A stretch of 12,720 bases of DNA from Selenomonadaceae bacterium (GTDB lineage: Bacteria; Bacillota; Negativicutes; Selenomonadales; Selenomonadaceae): positions 1 to 12,720 of the forward strand of contig JAEEGN010000142.1 in NCBI GenBank assembly GCA_016280345.1, written 5' to 3'. Under the pieces are notes generated by a model, which was not told the origin of the DNA, searched no databases, and saw only the letters and a program-made list of their open reading frames with translations. Shown here piece by piece: positions 7,081 to 12,720 of the stretch; the first letter of the stretch is position 1, and each line of letters starts with the position of its first letter. Both the position numbers and the translations under genes were made by a program.

Positions 7081-7995
7081 ATGAAGGCGAAGCGAAATTA
7101 CCGTGATTCCATGTTCCGCAAGCTCTTCAACGACAAGAAAGCTCTTCTGGAACTGTACAACGCGCTGGCCGGCACGGACTACCGCGACCCAAGAGCTGTC
7201 CGGATTGCCACCCTGCGCGGAACTTTCTTCAACGATGTCAAGAACGACGTTGCCTTTGAATTGGATGGGAAGTATATTATCCTCTTCGAGCATCAATCCA
7301 CCGTCAACGCAAACATGCCATTGCGGTGCCTGTTTTACGCCGCCAAGATCTACTATCGGCTCATTGACGCCAAGACGACCTACCGGGCCGCTCTTGTCAA
7401 GATACCGACGCCACAGTTCCACGTCTTTTATCGCGGCCAGGAGAAACTGCCGCCGACAATGACCCTGCGGCTCTCCGACGCCTTCCGCGAACCCGGCGGC
7501 ATGATGGAGCTCACCGTAACGGTACATAACATCCGCCTGGACACCCAAAATCCCCTGCTGAAGAGAAGCCAAACCCTCGGCGGCTACAGCTTCTTTATGG
7601 ACATGGTGGAGAATAGGCAACAGGAGGGCGCCAGCAAGGAGGATGCCATCCGGGAAACAATCAGATACTGCATCGGGAACGGGATACTGACCGAATTTCT
7701 GGAACAGAACGCAAGGGAGGTCGTCGACATGATCAGCATGAAATGGGACGAAAATATCGCTAAAGAGGTCTGGAAAGAAGAGGCCTGGGAAGAAGGAAAG
7801 GCTGAAGGAAGAGCTGAAGGAAGAGCTGAAGGAAGAGCCGAAGGAAGAGCCGAAGGAGAAGCCGAAGGCCGGGAAGCGACTATGGTCGCCAACCTCCGCA
7901 GCCTGATGAAAGCGACGAAATGGTCAAAGACGAAGGCGATGGATACATTGGATGTCCCGCCGGCCATGCGGAAGAAAATCGCGCCTTTGCTGTAG
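7081..7995 (+). CDS. Rpn-family PD-(D/E)XK nuclease / putative transposase protein
   Basis: 304 residues. The start (residues 6-31: NYRDSMFRKLFNDKKALLEL, then YNALAG) and the core are typical of the Rpn (recombination-promoting nuclease) family, often annotated as a PD-(D/E)XK transposase. The catalytic signature is intact: Asp56 (KNDVAFELDG), then Glu70 and Gln72 (ILFEHQST), giving D-x13-E-x-Q. Studied Rpn proteins are DNA endonucleases, some with roles in RecA-independent recombination or phage defence; the role here is unknown. Residues 241-264 are six AEGR/AEGE repeats, probably a charged flexible or helical linker, followed by a C-terminal segment (about 269-304) that looks helix-turn-helix-like. 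The gene is less GC-rich by eye than its neighbours and has its own promoter and terminator, suggesting a stand-alone, possibly transferred gene. Confidence 0.87.
   Translation: MKAKRNYRDSMFRKLFNDKKALLELYNALAGTDYRDPRAVRIATLRGTFFNDVKNDVAFELDGKYIILFEHQSTVNANMPLRCLFYAAKIYYRLIDAKTTYRAALVKIPTPQFHVFYRGQEKLPPTMTLRLSDAFREPGGMMELTVTVHNIRLDTQNPLLKRSQTLGGYSFFMDMVENRQQEGASKEDAIRETIRYCIGNGILTEFLEQNAREVVDMISMKWDENIAKEVWKEEAWEEGKAEGRAEGRAEGRAEGRAEGEAEGREATMVANLRSLMKATKWSKTKAMDTLDVPPAMRKKIAPLL
7801..7872 (+). repeat. Six tandem 12-bp repeats coding AEGR in the Rpn gene
   Basis: The unit GCTGAAGGAAGA occurs three times exactly (7801-7836), then GCCGAAGGAAGA, GCCGAAGGAGAA and GCCGAAGGCCGG. A related unit, GAAGAAGGAAAG, precedes the array (7789-7800). 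Because 12 is a multiple of three, copy-number change would alter linker length without breaking the frame. The identical 5' copies and diverged 3' copies suggest recent expansion at the 5' side. Confidence 0.93.
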
Positions 7996-8063
7996 TTTGG
8001 CACGGCGGGGGAGGAATGTCCCGCTAATCTTCACAATCCATCCGTAATTCTCCGGCAAGCGAA

Positions 8064-8097
8064 AGGCCCCTGCCTTCCATCGGCAGGGGCCTTTTTT
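8064..8097. terminator. Terminator shared by the Rpn gene and the convergent small-protein operon
   Basis: AGGCCCCTGCC (8064-8074) pairs perfectly with GGCAGGGGCCT (8082-8092), with a 7-nt loop and a T6 run at 8092-8097. An A-run on the left side (8062-8064) gives a shorter U-run on the minus strand. It ends 6 bp before the stop of the convergent gene at 8103. Confidence 0.92.
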
Positions 8098-8102
8098 CGT
8101 TC

Positions 8103-8525
8103 CTATTTCCGCTTTTGGCCGGCGATGATTCGCCGCACGGCGTCCCTTTGCCCGCCGGACTTCACCTCCGACGCCACCACTTCCTCCAGGGTGTCCAGCG
8201 CCAGGTTTTCCGCCCGCTTGTAGCCTTTGACAGCGCGCCGGATCTCGTCGCGAAAGTCTTCGGGCAGGGCCTCGTTCGCCGCCAGCGCGTCAGCGTACGC
8301 CAGCCTGGCGTCGGTCACTTTCGCCGCGAGTTCGGTGCCCCCGAATTTCCGTTTCCAATCCCGGTACCGCGTCAGAAGTTCCCGCTGTTCCGGCGTGACG
8401 GCGTCCCCAAATTCCGTTTCGGCTCGCTTCATCAGCCTGTCCAGCGTCTCCTCGGCCTGATACGTCCTGACGCCGCCCTTCACGATATCCCGCATGACCT
8501 TTGCCGCGCCAAAAAGTCCCATCAT
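8103..8525 (-). CDS. Small charged helical protein, unknown function
   Basis: 140 residues; not recognised. It starts MMGLFGAAKVMRDIVKGG, then becomes a highly charged, Ala/Arg/Glu-rich and probably all-helical protein (RTYQAEETLDRLMKRAETEF; EIRRAVKGYKRAENLALDTL) with a basic tail. There is no signal peptide, membrane helix or cysteine, so it is probably cytoplasmic. I chose ATG 8525-8523, with AAAGGA at 8537-8532, 6 nt away; a longer TTG start at 8570 would overlap the upstream gene and lacks a ribosome binding site. It is the last gene of the operon, 22 bp after the 81-residue gene. Coding status is supported by ribosome binding site, spacing and a terminator just after the stop. Confidence 0.72.
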   Translation of the reverse strand: MMGLFGAAKVMRDIVKGGVRTYQAEETLDRLMKRAETEFGDAVTPEQRELLTRYRDWKRKFGGTELAAKVTDARLAYADALAANEALPEDFRDEIRRAVKGYKRAENLALDTLEEVVASEVKSGGQRDAVRRIIAGQKRK

Positions 8526-8547
8526 GCCCCGTCCTTTCCGTCCGTCG

Positions 8548-8793
8548 TCAACTGTCGCTGACGGCGTCAATCACCGCTTCCGCCACCGTGCCGACGGCCT
8601 CGGCCGCCGCCGCAGGGAGATCGCCCGCGGCGTCGACGGCCCCGTCATACAACTTGATGAGGCTCTCCGCGGTGTCGCCGTTCATCGCGCCGCTCACCAC
8701 TTCGCCCGCGATATTCAGCAAATCACCCAAAGCAGCGTCCGCCGTCCCGCCCCGGTTCCTTTGCGGCGGCTCTGTTTCCCGCGGTTCTGCCAT
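8548..8793 (-). CDS. Small Ala-rich acidic protein, unknown function
   Basis: 81 residues; not recognised. The N-terminus is polar and probably disordered (MAEPRETEPPQRNRGG), followed by likely amphipathic helices (AALGDLLNIAGEVVSG; AESLIKLYDGAVDAAGDL; AAAAEAVGTVAEAVIDAV) and an acidic end. There is no cysteine or signal peptide. The start is ATG 8793-8791, with GGGAGG at 8807-8802, 8 nt upstream; an in-frame ATG at 8817 lacks a site. It lies 34 bp after the helix-turn-helix gene and 22 bp before the 140-residue gene, so the three are probably co-transcribed. The amphipathic helices suggest protein-protein or peripheral membrane contact, which is inference only. Confidence 0.65.
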   Translation of the reverse strand: MAEPRETEPPQRNRGGTADAALGDLLNIAGEVVSGAMNGDTAESLIKLYDGAVDAAGDLPAAAAEAVGTVAEAVIDAVSDS

Positions 8794-8827
8794 GCGCGTC
8801 GCCTCCCTTTCCCCCATCGCGGCCCCA

Positions 8828-9442
8828 TCACAGGATCGACCGCAGAAAACCGCGGTACTTCTCCTGGAGGTCGCCCTCGCTGTTCTTCATCGCCCAGCGG
8901 AGGACGTCGAGGCTCGGGGCGTAGGCGAAGGAATCCGGCGTCAGCGGGAGCTCGCCGGCGACGAGCTTGTCGGCCACCTGGAAGCGCACCCGGTTCAGGA
9001 TCTTCTGGACGGTGGAGGGACTCATCTTCATATCCCTGGCGATGGTCCGGATGGATTTGCCCTCATAAACGTGGGCGACGAAGATGTCCTGACCCTCCTT
9101 GGCGTCGTCGTAGATCGCCGGGCGTCCGGGGGGACGGCTGGGGACGGCCTCGGCTGTCTGCTGGGCCAGGCGGCAGAGGACCGGCAGCCCTTCGGGATCG
9201 ATGGACAGCTCGTGATAGACTTCCACTTGCCCCCGGGAAGGATCGGCGGCGGTGTCCTCGACCAGTTTCCAGCTATCCGCCTCCTGCAGCAGAAGCAGCA
9301 GATAATTCTTGTCCTGATTGATGGATAACAGGAACGCGTCATCAATATCGACCAGGCGTTTCGCCAGACGGCGGCGCGCCCCGGTATGTATAGAAGACAG
9401 GGTTACGCGACCATAGGTCAGCTTGTGTTCTCCGGTAATCAT
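8828..9442 (-). CDS. Helix-turn-helix protein with resolvase-type DNA-binding region, no recombinase domain
   Basis: 204 residues. Residues 106-108 are Gly-Arg-Pro in PPGRPAIYDD, followed by a helix-turn-helix at about 118-150 (VYEGKSIRTIARDMKMSPST then VQKILN). This arrangement is that of the DNA-binding end of Hin/resolvase serine recombinases, where a GRP arm reaches the minor groove. The serine recombinase catalytic domain is absent; the first 100 residues are a domain I do not recognise, with a hydrophobic stretch (YLLLLLQEA) and acidic patches. A transcriptional regulator is most likely, possibly of its own operon, since a short palindrome lies between its promoter and start. ATG 9442-9440 has GAGGAGG 7 nt upstream. 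It is the first gene of a three-gene operon with two small proteins. Confidence 0.75.
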   Translation of the reverse strand: MITGEHKLTYGRVTLSSIHTGARRRLAKRLVDIDDAFLLSINQDKNYLLLLLQEADSWKLVEDTAADPSRGQVEVYHELSIDPEGLPVLCRLAQQTAEAVPSRPPGRPAIYDDAKEGQDIFVAHVYEGKSIRTIARDMKMSPSTVQKILNRVRFQVADKLVAGELPLTPDSFAYAPSLDVLRWAMKNSEGDLQEKYRGFLRSIL

Positions 9443-9457
9443 GGTTCGTCCTCCTCG

Positions 9458-9473
9458 CCGTTATTTACGGTAA
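9458..9473. promoter_or_regulatory. Possible operator for the HTH operon
   Basis: CCGT (9458-9461) and ACGG (9467-9470) form an inverted repeat with a 5-bp gap; TTAC and GTAA (9465-9473) form a second, overlapping one. Both lie between the -10 and the ribosome binding site, a usual place for a repressor site. The match is short, so this is only a candidate. Confidence 0.35.
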
Positions 9474-9486
9474 CTGATTTTTTAAT

Positions 9487-9515
9487 ATCATATCGCACTT
9501 TTCGACGCCGCGCAA
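9487..9515 (-). promoter_or_regulatory. Promoter of the HTH / small-protein operon
   Basis: On the minus strand, TTGCGC (9515-9510), a 17-bp spacer and TATGAT (9492-9487). The predicted start near 9480 would put about 38 nt before ATG 9442. The -35 is only partly consensus. Confidence 0.6.
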
Positions 9516-9605
9516 GGGGAAAATCGGGAAAAAATAAACCTTGCTTCTCCGAAAAAACGAATATTCTTTCGTTAAACGGTGGGAAAACCGAACAGAACAA
9601 CGAAA

Positions 9606-9659
9606 CGGCAGGCAAAAGGCGAGCGCGTCACAGATGACGCGTCCGTCTCTTGCCTGCCG
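9606..9659 (-). terminator. Long hairpin, probable terminator of the trkH transcript
   Basis: CGGCAGGCAA (9606-9615) pairs with TTGCCTGCCG (9650-9659), and CGCGTCA (9624-9630) with TGACGCG (9635-9641) around the loop CAGA. The 8-nt segments between them pair at six of eight positions if G-T wobbles are counted, giving arms of 25 nt. On the minus strand it is followed by a U-rich tail (about 9586-9605). It lies about 130 bp after the trkH stop, farther than usual, so a regulatory or repeat-element role is possible. Confidence 0.55.
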
Positions 9660-9791
9660 CCGGTTTCCGTCCTTTCATTCCGCTTATTGATTTTTGATTA
9701 CCATAACTTATTTGTTTGTGTACGAATATAAGTTTTGTATTCGCCTTTTGTCGTATCGAATATTATTTTGGATAATGATAATTCAAAACGT

Positions 9792-11255
9792 TTACCAACC
9801 TTTACCCTTGTACCAGAATTCCGGCGTGAACAACGCCAGCACGGTGAAGATCTCGAGGCGGCCCAGGAACATGGAAACGCAGGCCACGGCCTTGGAGAAG
9901 GGGGGCAGGATGGCGTAGGTGCTGGTAGCGCCGGCGATACCGAAGCCGGGACCGACGCTGCCCATGGTGGAAACGCCGACGCTGACGGCGTCGATCATGG
10001 AGATGCCGTCGGCGATGAGGAAGAAGGAGAAAATGACGTCCATCATGACATAGACGAAGAAATGACGGGCGACGTTGAAGACGATCTGCCCGGGAACGAC
10101 TTCTCCGTTCATCCGGATCGTTGCGACCATGTTGGGATGGAGCTTCTGCCAGACGATGGCCCGCACCAGCTTGACGAGGATGACGAGGCGGATGATCTTG
10201 AAGCCGCCGGAAGTGGAACCGGCGCAGCCGCCCATGAACATCAGCAGCAGCAGCACGCCCTTGGAGAAGGAAGGCCAGGTGTCGAAGTCATAGGAAACGT
10301 AGCCGGTGGTGGAGCCCAGGGAGGCGGTCTGGAAGACGGTGTAGCGCAGCGCCTTGAAGAAATCCCAGTCCAGCTCGGTCATGAGGTCGACCATGATGAG
10401 GACGGTGGCGATGGCAAAGAGCGCCAGGAACGCGCGGAACTCGGTGTTGTTCCAGACGATGCGCCAGTTTCTCCCGCGCAGTGCCAGGACGTACATGCCG
10501 AAACTGCCGCTGGCCAGGAGCATGAAGAAGCTGGCGACGGCCTCGAGCAGCGGGCTGTCGTAGTGGAGGAAGCTGTTGTTGAAGGTGGAAAAGCCGCCGG
10601 TGGCGATGGTGGTCAGGCCGTGACTGAAGGCGGCGTAGCCGTCCATGCCGCAGAACCAGTAGGTGAAAATGGCGGTAAGGGTGAAGCCCATATAGACGAC
10701 GAAAAGGGCCACGGCGTTGTCCCGGATGCGGGGGAGCTGGCGGTCGGCGGAGGGTCCGGTGCTCTCGGCCTTCATCATGTTCATACCGCCCCGCCCGAAC
10801 TGGGGCAGAAGCGCCATGAAGATGACGATGATACCGATGCCGCCGAGCCAGTTCGTGAGGCTGCGCCAGAGGACGATGCTCCGGGGCAGGACGTCGAGAT
10901 CGTCGATGAAGGCGGCGCCGGTGCCGGAGAGGCCCGAAATGGCTTCGGCCAGGCTGTCCAGCGGGCTCAGGTAGCCGCCGAGGAGGTAGGGCAGCGTGGC
11001 GATGAGGTTCACGATGAGCCAGCCCAGGCCGGTGATGGCAACGCCCTCCCGCACGGGAATATCGGCGTTTTCCTCCATCTCGCCCTGCTGCTTCAGGATA
11101 CCGCCCACGGTGAGGCCGAGGAGGGAGCAGACGATGAAATCCAGCGCCGCCATGCCCTCGCCGAGATAGACCGCGTAGCCGAAAGGCAGCATTATGATGG
11201 CGCTGACAGCGAAAGCGAGATTCGCCAGGACTTCCGCGATGAGAAGCAGATTCAA
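9792..11255 (-). CDS. trkH: TrkH-family potassium uptake subunit (downstream copy, TTG start)
   Basis: 487 residues, normal length for the membrane pore subunit of Trk/Ktr cation uptake. It has the expected four pore repeats, each with a filter glycine: Gly113 (LSGTGAA), Gly220 (TTIATGGFST), Gly318 (SLGSTTGYVS) and Gly435 (TMGSVGPGFG). The intramembrane-loop region (GGCAGSTSGGFKIIR, about 342-356) and the gating arginine (FLGRLEIF, Arg466) are present. The start is TTG 11255-11253, because AGGAGGGA (11268-11261) lies 5 nt upstream and the first hydrophobic segment begins at once. The gene lies 16 bp after a second TrkH-type gene. Trk pores normally pair with a cytoplasmic TrkA/KtrA nucleotide-binding subunit; none is visible here. 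Potassium versus sodium preference cannot be fixed from sequence. Confidence 0.93.
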   Translation of the reverse strand: MNLLLIAEVLANLAFAVSAIIMLPFGYAVYLGEGMAALDFIVCSLLGLTVGGILKQQGEMEENADIPVREGVAITGLGWLIVNLIATLPYLLGGYLSPLDSLAEAISGLSGTGAAFIDDLDVLPRSIVLWRSLTNWLGGIGIIVIFMALLPQFGRGGMNMMKAESTGPSADRQLPRIRDNAVALFVVYMGFTLTAIFTYWFCGMDGYAAFSHGLTTIATGGFSTFNNSFLHYDSPLLEAVASFFMLLASGSFGMYVLALRGRNWRIVWNNTEFRAFLALFAIATVLIMVDLMTELDWDFFKALRYTVFQTASLGSTTGYVSYDFDTWPSFSKGVLLLLMFMGGCAGSTSGGFKIIRLVILVKLVRAIVWQKLHPNMVATIRMNGEVVPGQIVFNVARHFFVYVMMDVIFSFFLIADGISMIDAVSVGVSTMGSVGPGFGIAGATSTYAILPPFSKAVACVSMFLGRLEIFTVLALFTPEFWYKGKGW

Positions 11256-11260
11256 GACCG

Positions 11261-11268
11261 TCCCTCCT
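11261..11268 (-). promoter_or_regulatory. Ribosome binding site supporting a TTG start for trkH
   Basis: On the minus strand this reads AGGAGGGA, 5 nt before TTG 11255-11253, in the short gap after the upstream TrkH-type gene. No in-frame ATG has a comparable site. Confidence 0.8.
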
Positions 11269-11271
11269 CTC

Positions 11272-12714
11272 TCACCAGCGCCGCTCCGCCCGGTCCAGCC
11301 GGCCGCTGAGCCAGAGCAGGAGGGCGAAGATCTCCATGCGCCCGATGAGCATGAAGAGACAGCAGGTTACCTTGAAGCCCGCCGAGAGGCCGTTGAAGGT
11401 CTCCAGGCCGTAAAGCCCCGACGCGGTGCCGACGCTTGACATCATGCCCACCGACAGGCCCACCGCCTCGGGCAGCGAAATGTCGGAGAGGGTGAGCAGC
11501 ACCGCGAAGATATAGAACAGCGTCAGATGGACGAAGAAGAAGCAGAGAATATGGGTGACGCTGCGCATGGAAATCATCTCCCCGCCCAGCCGGATGTCCA
11601 TGACCATGTGCGGGTGCAGGGTGCGCTTCATCTCGCTGAAGGCCATCTTGAACAGGATCAGGAAGCGCTTGATCTTCATGCCGCCGGTCATGGAGCCGAT
11701 GCAGCCGCCGATGAACACCAGCAGCAGCAGCACGAAGCGGTCGAAGTCCGGCCAGTCGGCGACGTGCGCTACCATGAAGCCGCTGGTACTGGAGAAGGAG
11801 ATGACCTCGAAGACCGCGTAGCGCATGCTGTCCGCGAAATCATAGACGCCGGAGTACCAGAGATGGCCGCCCACCAGCAGGCTGACGAAAGCGATCATCA
11901 CGAAGAACGCCCGCAGCTCATAATCTTGCAGGATATGACGCAGCGCCCGGCGCCGCACCGCCTGCCAGTAAAGCACGAAACTGGTGCTGGCCAGCAGCAT
12001 CGAAATCATGGCCGCGACCTCCAGCCAGGGATCCTGCTTGGAAAGATACAGGGGATTGCCCGCCCCGCCGCCGGTGGAAAGCGACATCATCGCCATGGCC
12101 AGCGAATCCAGCGGCCCCAGCCCCGCCAGGAAAAAGAGCAGCGCCGAAAACAAGGTCAGCGCGGCATAGATGCGCGACGCCCGGATCGCCGCCCGCGTCA
12201 TCCGGGGAACCAGCGGACTGAAGGCCAGGCTCTTCTCGTAAGTCGGGACGAGGCCGCAGGAACCGAAGACCGGCGGCCGCACCGTCACCAGCAACACGAT
12301 GAAGCACAGGCTCCCGCCCCAGGCGATGAGACTCCGCCACATCTCCAGCGCGAAGGGATGCACCTCCGGCAACAGGGAAATCCCGGTGGAAGTGATGCTG
12401 GAAACACTCTCGAACATCGCGTCCACCGGATTGAGGGCCCCGGAGAACCAGAACGGCAGCGCCCCCAGCAGCGACTCGAAAGGCCAGAGGAACACCAGGA
12501 CCGCCGCCGCGTCCAACAGCTCCATTTTCTGCGGGTGCTCCCGTCCCACGCGGAGCATGACTTCGCCCAGCGTCATCACCAGCAGCACCTCGGCCACGAA
12601 GGCCGGCACCTCCGCCGACCCGTGCCAGAGCGCGTAGAAAAGCGGGAACAACGCCGCCACCCCGGTGAGGATCGCGGTCTGGCCCAGGAGATATACCAAC
12701 AAACGGAAACTCAT
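11272..12714 (-). CDS. TrkH-family cation uptake subunit (upstream, divergent copy)
   Basis: 480 residues and clearly TrkH-like, but strongly diverged from its neighbour. Filter glycines are Gly111 (SSITSTGIS), Gly215 (MSLSTGGGAG), Gly312 (SFSSTSGFMV) and Gly429 (MSSVGTASG). The intramembrane-loop block (GGCIGSMTGGMKIKR, about 337-350) and the late arginine (LIGRMEIF, Arg459) are kept. The fourth pore loop reads VGTASG where the neighbour has the usual VGPGFG, so permeation or gating may differ. The start ATG 12714-12712 lies 6 nt from the window edge, so its ribosome binding site and promoter are not visible; an upstream TAA at 12720-12718 might end a preceding gene such as trkA. It lies first of the visible pair, 16 bp before the TTG-started copy, so the two are probably co-expressed. 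Confidence 0.9.
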   Translation of the reverse strand: MSFRLLVYLLGQTAILTGVAALFPLFYALWHGSAEVPAFVAEVLLVMTLGEVMLRVGREHPQKMELLDAAAVLVFLWPFESLLGALPFWFSGALNPVDAMFESVSSITSTGISLLPEVHPFALEMWRSLIAWGGSLCFIVLLVTVRPPVFGSCGLVPTYEKSLAFSPLVPRMTRAAIRASRIYAALTLFSALLFFLAGLGPLDSLAMAMMSLSTGGGAGNPLYLSKQDPWLEVAAMISMLLASTSFVLYWQAVRRRALRHILQDYELRAFFVMIAFVSLLVGGHLWYSGVYDFADSMRYAVFEVISFSSTSGFMVAHVADWPDFDRFVLLLLVFIGGCIGSMTGGMKIKRFLILFKMAFSEMKRTLHPHMVMDIRLGGEMISMRSVTHILCFFFVHLTLFYIFAVLLTLSDISLPEAVGLSVGMMSSVGTASGLYGLETFNGLSAGFKVTCCLFMLIGRMEIFALLLWLSGRLDRAERRW

Positions 12715-12720
12715 GCGTTA

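Larger units (their letters stand above)
9443..9791. other. Intergenic region between the HTH operon and the trkH pair
   Basis: 349 bp with no convincing gene on either strand. It contains the HTH operon promoter (9487-9515), a possible operator (9458-9473), a small hairpin (AACGAA at 9556-9561 with TTCGTT at 9568-9573), the long hairpin 9606-9659 and an AT-rich stretch (about 9680-9790) directly after the trkH stop. In the AT-rich stretch CGAATA (9723-9728) and TATTCG (9738-9743) can pair around a 9-nt loop. Confidence 0.6.

Noticed and set aside
6949..7620. 223-codon minus-strand open frame across the Rpn gene start
   Set aside because: Opposes the conserved Rpn core and overlaps the divergent promoters; no family resemblance.
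7801..7872. Tandem repeats as a possible CRISPR array
   Set aside because: The units are 12 bp, contiguous without spacers and in frame within a gene.
8828..9442. HTH protein as a serine recombinase or invertase
   Set aside because: Only the GRP-plus-HTH DNA-binding part is present; there is no N-terminal catalytic serine domain, so recombinase activity is not supported.
9556..9573. Small AACGAA/TTCGTT hairpin as a terminator
   Set aside because: Only a 6-bp AT-rich stem with a 6-nt loop; too weak, and no gene ends next to it.
9386..9637. 83-codon plus-strand open frame in the trkH/HTH intergenic region
   Set aside because: It overlaps the HTH gene start and promoter in antisense, has no ribosome binding site, and ends inside the long hairpin.
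9735..11309. 524-codon plus-strand open frame opposite trkH
   Set aside because: Very rich in Glu, Gly, Asp, Ala and His, as expected from the reverse complement of a GC-rich membrane protein gene; trkH on the other strand has all four filter motifs.

Overview
The window looks like chromosomal DNA from a GC-rich diderm Firmicute, probably of the Negativicutes; this is inferred from gene content and signals, not from a database match. It has strong AGGAGG-type ribosome binding sites, extended -10 sigma-A promoters (TGCTATAAT) and compact U-tailed terminators, as Firmicutes do. It also encodes outer-membrane-linked functions: an RND drug efflux pump and an autotransporter-modifying heptosyltransferase.

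Layout, left to right. Positions 1-1062 (minus) hold most of an autotransporter O-heptosyltransferase of the TibC/Aah type, whose C-terminus runs off the left edge. A 443-bp divergent intergenic region follows and carries the promoter of a two-gene RND efflux operon on the plus strand: membrane fusion protein (1506-2648) and inner-membrane pump (2641-5715), overlapping by 8 bp. A strong bidirectional hairpin (5729-5770) separates the pump from a convergent minus-strand gene (5797-6888). That gene encodes a five-helix, putatively di-heme cytochrome-b-like membrane domain fused to a flavodoxin domain. Back-to-back promoters (6992-7056) drive this gene and, on the plus strand, an Rpn-family PD-(D/E)XK nuclease gene (7081-7995) with in-frame AEGR repeats near its end.

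A second bidirectional terminator (8064-8097) separates the nuclease gene from a three-gene minus-strand operon (9442 to 8103). Its first gene encodes a helix-turn-helix protein with a resolvase-type DNA-binding region but no recombinase domain. Two small proteins that I do not recognise follow. A 349-bp intergenic region (9443-9791) contains that operon's promoter, a possible operator and a long hairpin likely to terminate the next unit. Positions 9792-12714 (minus) hold two tandem, divergent TrkH-type potassium/sodium uptake subunits 16 bp apart; the downstream one starts with TTG. No TrkA gate subunit lies in the window; it may lie to the right.

Together these are mostly envelope functions (surface adhesin glycosylation, efflux, membrane redox, cation uptake), interrupted by an Rpn gene and an uncharacterised operon that look more like accessory genes. 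The best candidates for something undescribed are the di-heme cytochrome/flavodoxin fusion, whose flavodoxin domain is predicted to face outward, and the HTH plus two-small-protein operon. No tRNA, rRNA, CRISPR array or insertion sequence was seen.
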